From: Streptomyces pyxinicus
Lineage (GTDB): Bacteria; Actinomycetota; Actinomycetes; Streptomycetales; Streptomycetaceae
DNA: 60,502 nucleotides
Direction of reading: 5' to 3'
Assembly: GCF_024753135.1 (NCBI RefSeq)
Contig: NZ_JANUGP010000038.1
Span: 1-60,502 of the forward strand
Part shown: positions 19,258-27,739 of the stretch, piece after piece
How the letters are laid out: every line of letters begins with the position of its first letter
How positions within the stretch are numbered: the first letter of the stretch is position 1
The notes under the pieces: generated by a model
Database searches by the model: none
Told to the model about the DNA's origin: nothing
What the model saw: only the letters and a program-made list of their open reading frames with translations
Made by a program: the position numbers and the translations under genes

Positions 19258-20627
19258 CAGACGGACTCCGAGCGGGCCGTGCGGAAACCGGCGAAGATCT
19301 GCCGGCGCACCGGGTAGTCCCAGTTGCGGAACGTGCCCCGGCAGGCCACCGCGTCCACGGCGAACGAACCGCCGCGCAGCACCTTGTGGTCCGGGCCGAA
19401 GAACACCTCCGAGTACTCCTTGTACGGGAACGCCTCGAAGCCCGGGTACGGCAGGAAGTCGCTCGCCGTCCACTCCCACACGTCCCCGATCAACTGCCGT
19501 ACCCCGAGCGGCGACTCGCCGGCCGGACAGCTGCCGGCGGGGGCGGGCCTGAGGTGCCGCTGGCCGAGGTTGGCGTGCTCGGGCGCCGGGTCGGCGTCGC
19601 CCCAGGGGTAGCGCCGGGAGCGGCCGGTGGCCGGGTCGAAGCGGGCCGCCTTCTCCCACTCCGCCTCGGTGGGCAGCCGCCGCCCGGCCCAGCGGGCGTA
19701 GGCGTCGGCCTCGTACCAGCACACGTGCAGCACCGGCTCGTCGGCCGGGACCACCTCGGTGACCCCGAACCGGCGCCGCAGCCACTGGCCGCCGTCGCGG
19801 CTCCAGTACAGCGGCGCGGTGATCCCGTGCTGCCGGACGTGCGCCCAGCCCTCCGGCGTCCACCAGCGCTCGTCGTCGTAGCCGCCCTCGGCCATGAACG
19901 CCTGGTACGCCCCGTTCGTCACCGGCACGGTGTCGATCCAGTAGGGCGCCACCTCCCGGGCGTGCGCCGGGCGTTCGTTGTCCAGCGACCACGGCTCGGC
20001 GGAGGTGCCCATGGTGAACGGGCCGCCGGGGACCAGGACTTCGGCCGGACCGGTGAACGGCGGTACCGGCTCCGGGTCCGGGGCGATCAGCGCCTGCGGC
20101 CCCTTCCTGAGCTGATGGGTGATCAGCATCGTCTCGTCGTGCTGCTGTTCGTGCTGGGCGATCATCCCGAACGCGAACCCGGCCTCGGTCAGCCGGGAGC
20201 CCCGGAAGTCGGCGCCCGCCAGCAGGTCCATGACCCGGCCGCGCACCTCGGCCGCGTACCGGCGGGCCTCGTCGGGCGGCAGCAGCGGCAGCGAGGGCCG
20301 CGCGGCGCGCGGGTGCTCGAAGGCGTCGTAGAGGCTGTCTATCTCGGGCCGCATCGCCTCCCGGCCGCCGACCGCCCGCAGCAGCCACTGCTCCTCCTGG
20401 TTGCCGATGTGGGCGAGGTCCCACACCAGGGGGGACATCAGCGGCGAATGCTGCGCGGTGAGGTCGGGACCTTCCACGCAGGAGGTCAGGAGTGTGGTGC
20501 GGTCGCGGGCGGTGGTGAGCGAGGACAGCACGCGCTCGCGCAGCGCCTCGCGGTCCGCGCCGGCGGACTCGAAGGTCCCGGTCCCGGCGGGCCCGGTCGT
20601 CGTCGTGTCGGTCTCGGGGGCGGTCAT
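19257..20627 (-). CDS. egtB: Ergothioneine sulfoxide synthase EgtB
   Basis: The 456-residue non-haem iron enzyme joins hercynine to gamma-glutamylcysteine using oxygen. An N-terminal DinB-like helical domain carries the iron ligands (LVWDLAHIGNQEEQ and the HEQQHDE cluster). A C-terminal formylglycine-generating-enzyme-like domain follows (FTMGTSAEPWSLDNERPAH, RLPTEAEWEKAAR, DVWEWTASDF, LRGGSFA, CRGTFRNW). ATG 20627 overlaps the egtA stop (ATGA), the usual coupled arrangement. Confidence 0.95.
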   Translation of the reverse strand: MTAPETDTTTTGPAGTGTFESAGADREALRERVLSSLTTARDRTTLLTSCVEGPDLTAQHSPLMSPLVWDLAHIGNQEEQWLLRAVGGREAMRPEIDSLYDAFEHPRAARPSLPLLPPDEARRYAAEVRGRVMDLLAGADFRGSRLTEAGFAFGMIAQHEQQHDETMLITHQLRKGPQALIAPDPEPVPPFTGPAEVLVPGGPFTMGTSAEPWSLDNERPAHAREVAPYWIDTVPVTNGAYQAFMAEGGYDDERWWTPEGWAHVRQHGITAPLYWSRDGGQWLRRRFGVTEVVPADEPVLHVCWYEADAYARWAGRRLPTEAEWEKAARFDPATGRSRRYPWGDADPAPEHANLGQRHLRPAPAGSCPAGESPLGVRQLIGDVWEWTASDFLPYPGFEAFPYKEYSEVFFGPDHKVLRGGSFAVDAVACRGTFRNWDYPVRRQIFAGFRTARSESV

Positions 20628-21970
20628 GTGCGGATGTCCTTCCTCCCGTGCGGGGATGTGCCCCCGATGGGGCCGGGGCGGAGCGGGGACGGCTCCCGGT
20701 CGGGCAGCCGGTCCAGCAGGTCGTCGGCCGGGCAGCGGCCGCGGGCGACATAGCGGTCCACGAATCCGGCCACCAGGTCCATGACCCGGGTGTCGGCACC
20801 GAGCCGGGGCAGGGCCTCCAGCGCGGTCGCGAAACAGGCGGTGGCCGCGTCGCGCAGTTCCGGGTCGGCGAGACCCAGCCGGGCGGCGTCGGACCACAGC
20901 GGATTGTGCGGCGCGCGCAGGTTGAGCGCCCGCTCGGCGAGCGGCTTGACGATCCGGTACGCGGTCTCGGCGGCCTCCGGGTCGTCGAAGAGCGCCGTGG
21001 TCACCGCGAGCGGCACGATCCAGCCGTCGTCACCGGGCTGCGCGTCGATCATGCGCAGTTCCAGGTGCCCGCGCGGACGGACCGGCGGGAACAGGGTCGT
21101 GATGTGGTAGTCGAGGTCCGCCCGGGTGGGCGGCCGCGGTGACCGGGAGCGGGTCCACTCCCGGAAGGTGAGCCCTTCGGGCACCTCCCAGGGACCGCTG
21201 TCCCGGCGCACGCACATCACCGGCGCGTCCAGGACGTGCCGGGCCCATGCCTCCCGGGGCTCGGCGTCCAGCGCGGGACCGCCCGCCCGGCCGGCGCCGA
21301 TCTCCATCCACAGCAGCTGCCGGGTGGACATCCAGCCCGTGGGCCGCCCGCCCGCCAGCGGCGAGTTGGCGAACGCCGCCACCAGCACCGGGCCGAGCTG
21401 GTGCGCCAGCCACCAGCGCCGGATGTGTCCCAGCGGGCCGGGCTCCTCGTGGCCCGCGTCCAGGCACACCTGCACGGAGGCCGAGACGCACATCATGTGC
21501 CGCCCGGCCGGACCGGTGCGGTCCAGGCACGCCTCCATGGCGTCGTAGCGCGGCCGGCGCAGGAACCGGCGCGGGGTCTGCCAGGGATCGTGGCCGAAAC
21601 CGGCCAGGGCCAGGCCCTCGGCGGCGAGGACGGCACGCACGGCGGCCAGGTCGGCGGAGACGATGCCGACGCATTCCATGAGGGAGGCGGCGGGCGGCGA
21701 ACTCAGCTCCAGCTGGCCGCCGGGTTCTGTCGTGAGCGGCGAGCCCAGGGACACGGTCCGCAGGGCGGCGTAGGCCGCTTCGAGTCGTTCGGGTGTCACG
21801 GGGAGCCGCGGCTGCCGCGGCTCGTGGACGAGCCATTCCGTCTCCACGCCCACCGTGCGGGGCGGGCCGGTCTTGAAGCAGATGCCCTTGACCAGGGCCT
21901 CTACCTCCGGCTCGGTGACGACGACGTGGTCCTGGGTACAGTCACCACCGTCGCACTGTGATTCGGACAT
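20624..21970 (-). CDS. egtA: Glutamate-cysteine ligase EgtA
   Basis: A 448-residue ATP-dependent glutamate-cysteine ligase of the GCS2 family (PF04107), supplying gamma-glutamylcysteine for EgtB. Motifs include VGVETEWLVHE near residue 40, TEPGGQLELSSPPA, RHMMCVSASVQVCLD, ANSPLAGGRPTGWMSTRQ and RGHLELRMIDAQP. The start at 21970 follows a strong AGGAGG; ATG 21997 would lie upstream of that site. An N-terminal Cys-containing peptide (SQCDGGDCTQDH) is unusual and might bind metal. It is the first gene of egtABCD. Confidence 0.93.
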   Translation of the reverse strand: MSESQCDGGDCTQDHVVVTEPEVEALVKGICFKTGPPRTVGVETEWLVHEPRQPRLPVTPERLEAAYAALRTVSLGSPLTTEPGGQLELSSPPAASLMECVGIVSADLAAVRAVLAAEGLALAGFGHDPWQTPRRFLRRPRYDAMEACLDRTGPAGRHMMCVSASVQVCLDAGHEEPGPLGHIRRWWLAHQLGPVLVAAFANSPLAGGRPTGWMSTRQLLWMEIGAGRAGGPALDAEPREAWARHVLDAPVMCVRRDSGPWEVPEGLTFREWTRSRSPRPPTRADLDYHITTLFPPVRPRGHLELRMIDAQPGDDGWIVPLAVTTALFDDPEAAETAYRIVKPLAERALNLRAPHNPLWSDAARLGLADPELRDAATACFATALEALPRLGADTRVMDLVAGFVDRYVARGRCPADDLLDRLPDREPSPLRPGPIGGTSPHGRKDIRT

Positions 21971-22264
21971 GTCGGGATCCTCCTGAGATTCCACCATGCC
22001 ACCGGCCCGGTTCGACCGGGGCCGGGCAGGCACTCGTCCCACCCAAGACCCTCGCGGCGAATCGCACAAGAGTGCCCCGCTGGACGTTCCGGATCGGTCA
22101 TCTCCGTTTCCGTACGTGTTCCCCGGACCGTTCCGTGTTCTCGGACCGTTCGGCGGACGGGAAACTCCGTTGCACCGCCCCACCAGCATCGCCCAGGATC
22201 GGTGCGTGAGCACGACGGGGGAGACCGCGCAGGCCATGATCAGGGCGTCCACGGGGGTGGCGCC
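21971..22264. other. egtA upstream region
   Basis: This 294-bp gap must contain the egtA promoter. Visible features are the egtA ribosome binding site and a direct repeat CGGACCGTTC at 22124-22133 and 22142-22151 (18-bp phase), which might be a regulator site. I found no confident -35/-10 pair, and GGAAT-N18-GTT (sigma-R) is absent. Confidence 0.3.
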
Positions 22265-22660
22265 GTGAGCGTACGCCCGCGCGGGATCGCCGCACGGACG
22301 CGGCGGACCGTGGCGGCCGGGAGGTGGTCCCGGCCGGCCGGACCGCGGTGGCCCTGGCGAGCGCCGGGACAACCGGACCGAACCCGTGGCTGCTCCCGTC
22401 GGGGCGCCGGTCACCGGGGCCGTCGTCGAGGCGACCGGTGAGCGCCGCCTGGCGGCGGCCCGCTGGACGGCCGGCGCCCCGTACGCCTGCCTGCTGGAGG
22501 TCCCGGACCGCTGCGTGCGCCACCGCGAGGCTCGGGACCCCTTCTCCTCCTTCTACTCCGACCGGGTGATCCACGCCCGTGTCCTTCGACAGGATGTTCG
22601 CCCCCCGGGACGGGACAGCGCCGTCAGGTCCAGCCGTACCGCTCGTGCAGCCGCTGCCGG
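22265..22660 (+). pseudogene. Remnant of TIGR02452/DUF2263 (microbial PARG-like) gene
   Basis: Pieces of one protein family appear in order in three different frames. GTG 22265 opens RPRGIAARTRRTVAAGR; a second frame gives AVALASAGTTGPNP; a third (from about 22386) gives VTGAVVEATGERRLAAAR and then YACLLEVPDRCVRHREARDP and YSDRVIHARVL. These match, in order, the conserved blocks of TIGR02452 proteins as I remember them. The stretch between LAAAR and YACLLE, which should hold the NFAS-NPGGG...QEE catalytic core, is missing. Two frameshifts plus a deletion of roughly 30-40 codons mean no functional enzyme. Family assignment is from recalled motifs and needs a profile search. Confidence 0.6.
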
Positions 22661-23070
22661 ACCAGGTTGAAGCGCATCCGGTCCAGGGCGCAGGCCTCGC
22701 GGCGCATGCCGGTCTCGTGCAGGCGCAGTATCCGGTCCACGGCCACCCACGAGTCGCGGCCCGACCGGTCCCAGGGGCCGCTGCCGATGGGCACCCACTC
22801 CCGGTCGCCGTCGTGGCGCTTGCTGGACAGCTGTACCGCGAGGACCGTACCGGCCGGCTCCCGGGCCACCACCAGCACCGGGCGGTCCTTGCCCCGGCCG
22901 TCGTTCTCCTCGAACGGCACCCAGGTCCACACGATCTCCCCGGGGTCCGGGTCGCCGTCGTGGGCCGGGGAGTACTCCGTGCGCACCCGGCCGACCCGGC
23001 GCGGGTCGGCCTCGGTGGTGGCGTGCGGGCCGTGACGGCCTGGCGCGTTCTCATCGGTGGAGCTGGTCAC
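22624..23070 (-). CDS. PemK/MazF-family toxin-like protein
   Basis: A 148-residue protein with a disordered N-terminus (about 40 residues) followed by a PemK/MazF-type SH3-like barrel: GEIVWTWVPFEENDGRGKDRPVLVV near residue 43, then LSSKRHD and SWVAVDRILRL. MazF toxins cleave mRNA, but no antitoxin gene is adjacent; the nearest upstream gene is flotillin. Stand-alone actinobacterial members like this may not be toxins. GTG 23070 lies six bases after TAGGGT, suggesting a leaderless mRNA. Its 3' end overlaps the remnant of the TIGR02452 gene. Confidence 0.8.
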   Translation of the reverse strand: MTSSTDENAPGRHGPHATTEADPRRVGRVRTEYSPAHDGDPDPGEIVWTWVPFEENDGRGKDRPVLVVAREPAGTVLAVQLSSKRHDGDREWVPIGSGPWDRSGRDSWVAVDRILRLHETGMRREACALDRMRFNLVRQRLHERYGWT

Positions 23071-23076
23071 GGGTGC

Positions 23077-23082
23077 ACCCTA
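23077..23082 (-). promoter_or_regulatory. -10 element TAGGGT, leaderless start of PemK/MazF gene
   Basis: On the minus strand TAGGGT is followed by six bases and the GTG at 23070. There is no ribosome binding site, consistent with a leaderless transcript. Confidence 0.45.
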
Positions 23083-23146
23083 GCGGCCGCCTTCCGACGG
23101 GCGCACGGGCGCCCCGGCCGCACGGTGGGTGCGGCCAGGGCTCCGC

Positions 23147-24637
23147 TCAGCTGTCCCGCTCCACCGGCACCTTCTGGGACGGCGGCGGTGTCACCGCGCC
23201 GTTGAGGGAGGGGGAAACGCCGTTCACCGGCTGCCCGTTGTCGCCCACCGTGGCCAGCAGCTTGCGGGCGAGTCCGAGTCCCGTGCCGCCCATGGTGAGC
23301 GCCTTGGCGAACAACTCGCCCATGCCGTCGGCGCCGTTGAGCAGCACCATGTTGTCCACGTTGCCGAACGCGGACGCGCCCGCCTGGACGATCTCCGGCC
23401 ACTTCTCGGCGAGTTGCTGGGCGACGACCGCCTCCTGATTCTCGGCGAGCGCGGCGGCGCGGGCCTTGATGGCCTCCGCCTCCGCCAGACCCTGAGCCCT
23501 GGTCGCCTCCGCCTCCGCCAGACCCCGTGCCTGCGCGGCGGCGGCCTCGGCCTCACCGGTGGCCCGGGTGGCGTCGGCGCCCGCCGCACCACGGGTCCGG
23601 GTCGCCTCGGCCTCAGCCGTCGCGGCGGCCTTCACCCGGGTCGCCTCGGCCGCGGCCGCCAGCTCGGTCTCCTTCGCCTTGGCCTGGGCCGCCGAGATCC
23701 GGGCGTCGCGCTCGGCCTCGGCCAGCGTCCGCTTCTCGTAGGCCGCGGCGTCCGCCGGCTTGCGGACGTCCGCCTGCAACTGCTGCTCGCGCCGGTGCGC
23801 CTCCAGCTCCGCGACCCGGGTCTCCTGGACCACGACCTCCTGCCGGGCCGCCGCCGCGGCGAGCGGTCCCGCCTGCTCCGACTTGGCCGCCGCCTTGTCC
23901 CGCTCGGCCTGGTAGCCGGCCTGGAGGATCTCGCTGTCCCGGGTGGCCTCCGCCATCCGCGCGAAGGACTGCTGCTCGGCCTCGGTGGCCAGCCGGTTCG
24001 CCTCCGCCTGCGCGATCCGCGCGTCCCGCTGCACGGCCGCCGCGTGCGGCATCGCCAGGTTCTGGATGTACCCGGTCGGGTCCTCGATCTCGTGGATCTG
24101 GAGCGAGTCCACGATCAGGCCCAGCTTCTCCATCTCCGTCCCGCAGGCCGCCCGGGTCTGCCCGGTCAGCTTCTCCCGGTCGCGGATCATGTCCTCCACC
24201 GTCAACCCGCCCACGATCGAGCGCAGATGACCGGCGAAGACGTTGTGCACCCGCTCCGACATCAGCCGCTGCTGGTCGAGGAAGCGCCGGGCCGCGTTGG
24301 CGATCGACACGAAGTCGTCGCCCACCTTGAAGATGACCACGCCCCGCACCTTCAGCGGAATGCCCTGGTGCGTGACACAGTCCACGTGCAACTCGGTCTC
24401 GTTCAGATCGAGCGACAGCTTGCGCACCGCCTGCACACCGGGCAGCACCAGGGTGCCGCGCCCGGTGACGATGCGGAAACCCATCCCCTCCTCCAGGCCC
24501 TCGGTGCGGTGCTTGGATCCGGAGATGACGAGTGCCTCGTTGGGCTCGGCCACCCGCCACATCGCCTTGAACAGACCGATCAACGCGAGCACGGCAACGA
24601 CGACCGCCCCCGCAACGACGCCGACAACCATCGGCAT
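23147..24637 (-). CDS. Flotillin-like SPFH-domain membrane scaffold protein
   Basis: The 496-residue protein has an N-terminal membrane segment (VVGVVAGAVVVAVLALIGLF), an SPFH/band-7 domain (about residues 25-200; EPNEALVISG, GIPLKVRGVVIFKVGDD, VHNVFAGHLRSIVGGLTVEDM) and a long Ala/Glu-rich coiled coil with repeated GEAEA/GLAEAEA units (about 200-430). Flotillins organise membrane microdomains. ATG 24637 is chosen for AAAGGGGG just upstream; ATG 24631 (nine bases beyond that site) and ATG 24652 are alternatives. An NfeD-like gene sits upstream, the usual flotillin partner. Possible roles include membrane-fluidity or cell-wall organisation. Confidence 0.88.
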   Translation of the reverse strand: MPMVVGVVAGAVVVAVLALIGLFKAMWRVAEPNEALVISGSKHRTEGLEEGMGFRIVTGRGTLVLPGVQAVRKLSLDLNETELHVDCVTHQGIPLKVRGVVIFKVGDDFVSIANAARRFLDQQRLMSERVHNVFAGHLRSIVGGLTVEDMIRDREKLTGQTRAACGTEMEKLGLIVDSLQIHEIEDPTGYIQNLAMPHAAAVQRDARIAQAEANRLATEAEQQSFARMAEATRDSEILQAGYQAERDKAAAKSEQAGPLAAAAARQEVVVQETRVAELEAHRREQQLQADVRKPADAAAYEKRTLAEAERDARISAAQAKAKETELAAAAEATRVKAAATAEAEATRTRGAAGADATRATGEAEAAAAQARGLAEAEATRAQGLAEAEAIKARAAALAENQEAVVAQQLAEKWPEIVQAGASAFGNVDNMVLLNGADGMGELFAKALTMGGTGLGLARKLLATVGDNGQPVNGVSPSLNGAVTPPPSQKVPVERDS

Positions 24638-24796
24638 ACGCCCCCTTTGCATGGTGCCCTCTCGGCACCGAACGAAGGGAGTGTGCGCCTGTCGGGAGCC
24701 GTCGGAAAGGCACTGACGGATCCTTGTCGCAATCTTGACGCATACCGCTCTCACCTGGGGCGGAGCGTGCTCACCTGGCGACGTTCCGAGCCGCCG

Positions 24797-25012
24797 TCAG
24801 CTGCCGTAGGCGGCCGTGACGTAGACGGTGCGCGGCGGCAGGTGCTCCACCACCATCACCACCGTGCCCGGCTCGATCCGGCGGCCGTCGGCCGGGTGGG
24901 CGAGGAAATGCTCCGCGCCCCCGCGCACCCGCACGATCACCTCGCCGACCAGTCCGGGCCCGACCGTCCCGGTCACCCGCCCCATCAGCCCGACCATCGA
25001 CGCGTCGCCCAT
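24797..25012 (-). CDS. NfeD-like OB-fold small protein
   Basis: A 71-residue protein resembling the isolated C-terminal OB-fold domain of NfeD: MVGLMGRVTGTVGPGLVGEVIVRVRG, then GRRIEPGTVVMVVEHLPPRTVYV. It has no membrane segment. NfeD proteins are commonly encoded next to flotillins and modulate their assemblies, which fits the gene order here (159 bp gap to flotillin). ATG 25012 lies directly after GGGGGG and six bases after TACCCT, so a leaderless transcript is more likely than a ribosome binding site at zero spacing. ATG 24997 is a possible later start. Confidence 0.7.
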   Translation of the reverse strand: MGDASMVGLMGRVTGTVGPGLVGEVIVRVRGGAEHFLAHPADGRRIEPGTVVMVVEHLPPRTVYVTAAYGS

Positions 25013-25018
25013 CCCCCC

Positions 25019-25024
25019 AGGGTA
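25019..25024 (-). promoter_or_regulatory. -10 element TACCCT, leaderless start of NfeD-like gene
   Basis: The minus-strand sequence TACCCT, six bases, then ATG at 25012. It lies between the amidase stop (25039) and the NfeD-like gene, so that gene would have its own promoter. Confidence 0.35.
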
Positions 25025-25038
25025 CGGGCTGAATCCGC

Positions 25039-26463
25039 TCACGCGGCCGACGCGTTCGCCTCCGGCAGGTGCGGGGGCCACCGCTCGTGCCAGCGCAACT
25101 CGGCCTCCAACTGGGCGGCCAGGGACACCAGCAGGGGCTCGGTGTGCGCCGGGCCGAGCAACTGCGCGCCGACCGGCAGCCCGTCGGACACGAACCCGGC
25201 GGGCACGTTCACTCCCGGCCAGCCCAGCACGTTCCAGGGCCAGGCGTAGGGGCAGGCGGCGATCATCGCCCGGTCCGTGGCCCAGCCGCCCAGCCGGTGC
25301 AGGGCACCGATCCGGAGTGGGGGAGCGGCGGTGGTGGGCGCGAGGACCACGTCGTACGACCGGAAGAACCCGCCGATACGACGGTGCAGCACCGCCTCCG
25401 CGCGCCGGGCCGCCCGCAGCGGTGCCCCGCCCAGCAGCCAGCCGAGCCGGGCCGCGTTCCGGGTGCGCGGGTCCAGCAGCGCCGGGTCGGGGGCCGTCTC
25501 GGCCCACTCGGCGATCCCGGCGGTGGCGCGCGGCACGAAGGTCAGGCCGATCTGTCCGTAGGGCGGGTCGGCCTCCGTCACCTCGTGCCCCAACGCGGCC
25601 AGCTTCTCAGCGAGTTCGGTCACGCGGGCGCGGACTTCGGGGTGCGGCCGGGCGGGTACGGCGGTGAACGGCGGCTTCAGGGAGAGCGCGATCCGCAGCC
25701 GGCCCGGGTCCCGGCCGACCGCGTCCGCCACCGTGAGCGCGGGCGGCCGGTGCGGGTCCCGGTCGTGGTTGCCGCCGGCCGCGTCCAGCAGCAGGGCCGC
25801 GTCGGCGACCGTGCGGGCCAGGGTGCCGTTCACCGTGATGCCCTGGAACGACTCGCCGCGTGGCCAGGTCGAGATCCGCCCGCGCTGCGGTTTGATGCCG
25901 ACGAGATGGGTCCAGGACGCCGGTATCCGTACCGAGCCGGCGCCGTCCGAACCGAGCGCGGCCGGCACCAGGCCGGCGGCCACGGCGGCGGCCGAACCTC
26001 CCGAGGAGCCGCCCGGCGTGTGCGCGGGGGACCAGGGGTTGCGGGTGTCGCCGAACGCCGGCCCCTCGGTGAACGGCCACTGGCCCAGCTCGCAGGTGTT
26101 CGTCTTGCCGACGATCACCGCACCGGCCGCGCGCAGCCGCCGTACCGCCTCGCCGTCCGCGGCCGCCGGCGGGAAGTCGCCCCGGCAGCCGAACGCGGTG
26201 GGCTCGCCCGCCACGTCCATGTCGTCCTTGACCGCGACCGGCACCCCGAGCAGCGGGCGGCGCGCTCCACCGGCCAACTCCCGGTCGGCGGCGTCGGCTT
26301 CGGCGAGGGCGGCCTCGGCGCGTACGACGCGGAACGCGTTCAGCGTCGGCTGGGTCGCCTCGATCCGGGCCAGGGCCCGCTCCACCAGCGCGCGGGAGGT
26401 CACCTCCCCGGCGGCGAGGGCGCGGCGGCTCTCGGCGAGGCCCGCGGCACGGTCGGGCGTCAT
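25039..26463 (-). CDS. Amidase-signature hydrolase
   Basis: A 474-residue amidase-signature enzyme (PF01425) that hydrolyses an amide or carboxylic ester of unknown identity. The Ser-cisSer-Lys triad is visible: Lys in GVPVAVKDDMD (about residue 80), HTPGGSSGGSAAAVAAG (about 150) and SDGAGSVRIPA (nucleophile region, about 172). ATG 26463 was chosen over GTG 26490 because GGAGGT lies seven bases before it. It lacks the partner genes of the tRNA amidotransferase GatCAB, so it is not GatA. A palindrome overlapping a TTGACG -35-like element lies upstream. Confidence 0.88.
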   Translation of the reverse strand: MTPDRAAGLAESRRALAAGEVTSRALVERALARIEATQPTLNAFRVVRAEAALAEADAADRELAGGARRPLLGVPVAVKDDMDVAGEPTAFGCRGDFPPAAADGEAVRRLRAAGAVIVGKTNTCELGQWPFTEGPAFGDTRNPWSPAHTPGGSSGGSAAAVAAGLVPAALGSDGAGSVRIPASWTHLVGIKPQRGRISTWPRGESFQGITVNGTLARTVADAALLLDAAGGNHDRDPHRPPALTVADAVGRDPGRLRIALSLKPPFTAVPARPHPEVRARVTELAEKLAALGHEVTEADPPYGQIGLTFVPRATAGIAEWAETAPDPALLDPRTRNAARLGWLLGGAPLRAARRAEAVLHRRIGGFFRSYDVVLAPTTAAPPLRIGALHRLGGWATDRAMIAACPYAWPWNVLGWPGVNVPAGFVSDGLPVGAQLLGPAHTEPLLVSLAAQLEAELRWHERWPPHLPEANASAA

Positions 26464-26496
26464 GGGGGCAACCTCCGGGGCTCCGGACACGAGGAC

Positions 26497-26515
26497 TACC
26501 GAACGGTAACGTCAA
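26497..26515 (-). promoter_or_regulatory. Palindromic operator next to a -35 element upstream of amidase
   Basis: TACCGAACGGTA (26497-26508; arms TACCG and CGGTA) adjoins TTGACG read on the minus strand (26515-26510). The layout suits a TetR-type repressor blocking the amidase promoter, but no regulator gene is adjacent and no clear -10 follows at standard spacing. Confidence 0.4.
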
Positions 26516-26590
26516 GTAGGCCGCCGGGGCAGGGCTTTCACCGCCTCGGTTGCACGGGAGCGCGCTTCCCGGCGTCCGCGCGAGGCGTGG

Positions 26591-27565
26591 TCAGCGGGAC
26601 AGCAGCCGGCGCAGCCAGGTGACGCGGGCCGTGCGGGCCGCGCCGGACAGGGCCGCCTCCGGTACCAGGGCGTCGAAACCGTGGAACCCGCCCGGCCAGA
26701 CGTGCAGTTCGGCCTCGCCGCCGGCCTGCCACAGGCGGTTCGCGTAGTCGACCACCTCGTCCCGGAAGGTCTCGGCCGAGCCGACGTCGAGGAAGGCCGG
26801 GGGCAGGCCGGACAGGTCGGTGGCGCGGGCGGGGGCGGCGTACGGGGAGACGTCGGGGGTGCCGCGGCGCTCGCCCAGCAGGGCGGTCCAGCCGGTCGCG
26901 TTGGCGGTGCGGTCCCAGACGCCCAGGCCCGCCAGCTGGCGGCCGGAGAAGGTGTCGTCGCGGTCGTCGAGCATCGGGTACATCAGGAGCTGGCCGAGCG
27001 GACGGGGGCCGCGCCGGTCCCGGGCCAGCAGGGCGAGGGCCGCGGTGAGACCGCCGCCGGAGCTGGCGCCCGTGACGACGATACGGTCCGGGTCGCCGCC
27101 GAGTTCCCCGGCGTGCCGGGCGGTCCACAGCAGGCCGGCGTACACGTCCTCGACGGGCGCGGGGTGCGGGTGCTCGGGGGCGAGCCGGTACTCCACCGAC
27201 ACCACGACCGCACCCAACTCCCGTGCCCAGGCCAGGGGTTCGGTCACGCCGGCCCGGCGGGTACCGGTCATCATGCCGCCGCCGTGCACGTGGTAGAGCA
27301 CCGGCAGCGCCGTGGTGTGCGACGACGTCGCGGTGGGCGTGCACACCAGCAGGGAGATGTCGGGGGCGCCCTCGGGACCGGGCGCCGTGCGCTCCGTCAC
27401 CTCGAAGGCGCCGTCCAGGGTGAGGTCGATCAGCGCGAGCACCTCGGCCGCGGTCTTCCGGGCGCTGTCGAGGTCGTCCAGCGCGAAACCGGGCGTGGCG
27501 GCCTCCCCCATCCGCTCCAGCGCGGCGGCGAGTTCCGGGTCGAACGGGGGCGGGGCCAGGGGCAC
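26591..27565 (-). CDS. Alpha/beta hydrolase, hormone-sensitive-lipase type
   Basis: A 324-residue esterase/lipase of the HSL family (Abhydrolase_3, PF07859). The oxyanion-hole motif is VHGGGMM near residue 95; the nucleophile elbow is TGASSGGG (about 168); the Asp is in DVGSAETFRDEVVD (about 265) and the His in GGFHGFD (about 296). Substrate unknown. GTG 27565 follows GAGGAGA at about six bases. It lies between the FMN reductase (separated by a strong terminator) and the amidase. Confidence 0.9.
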   Translation of the reverse strand: MPLAPPPFDPELAAALERMGEAATPGFALDDLDSARKTAAEVLALIDLTLDGAFEVTERTAPGPEGAPDISLLVCTPTATSSHTTALPVLYHVHGGGMMTGTRRAGVTEPLAWARELGAVVVSVEYRLAPEHPHPAPVEDVYAGLLWTARHAGELGGDPDRIVVTGASSGGGLTAALALLARDRRGPRPLGQLLMYPMLDDRDDTFSGRQLAGLGVWDRTANATGWTALLGERRGTPDVSPYAAPARATDLSGLPPAFLDVGSAETFRDEVVDYANRLWQAGGEAELHVWPGGFHGFDALVPEAALSGAARTARVTWLRRLLSR

Positions 27566-27686
27566 GGCGTCTCCTCGGGCGGACCGCAGGGTGCTGCGGC
27601 GGCATGCCGGGACGTGTGTGCCCGACGGGGAGTCGCCTACCCCGTGTGGCGGGGAGCGTGTCGCGGGCGCGCCGGCCGGGTGACGC

Positions 27687-27724
27687 GCGCGGGGCCGGCA
27701 CCTGGTGCGGTGCCGGCCCCGCGC
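27687..27724. terminator. 16-bp perfect hairpin terminating the FMN reductase
   Basis: The arms GCGCGGGGCCGGCACC (27687-27702) and the exact complement (27709-27724) enclose a 6-base loop. It sits 15 bp past the FMN reductase stop and shields the downstream hydrolase gene. Confidence 0.85.
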
Positions 27725-27739
27725 GGAGCGGAGTAGGGC

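Noticed and set aside
18478..20799. EgtC frame extended to 773 codons
   Set aside because: EgtC needs Cys at position 2, which only the start at 19257 gives; the extension lies over egtB in another frame.
22202..22670. Several overlapping short plus-strand ORFs (79-94 codons) as separate genes
   Set aside because: Each carries only a fragment of one family pattern; together they are one frameshifted, deleted remnant.
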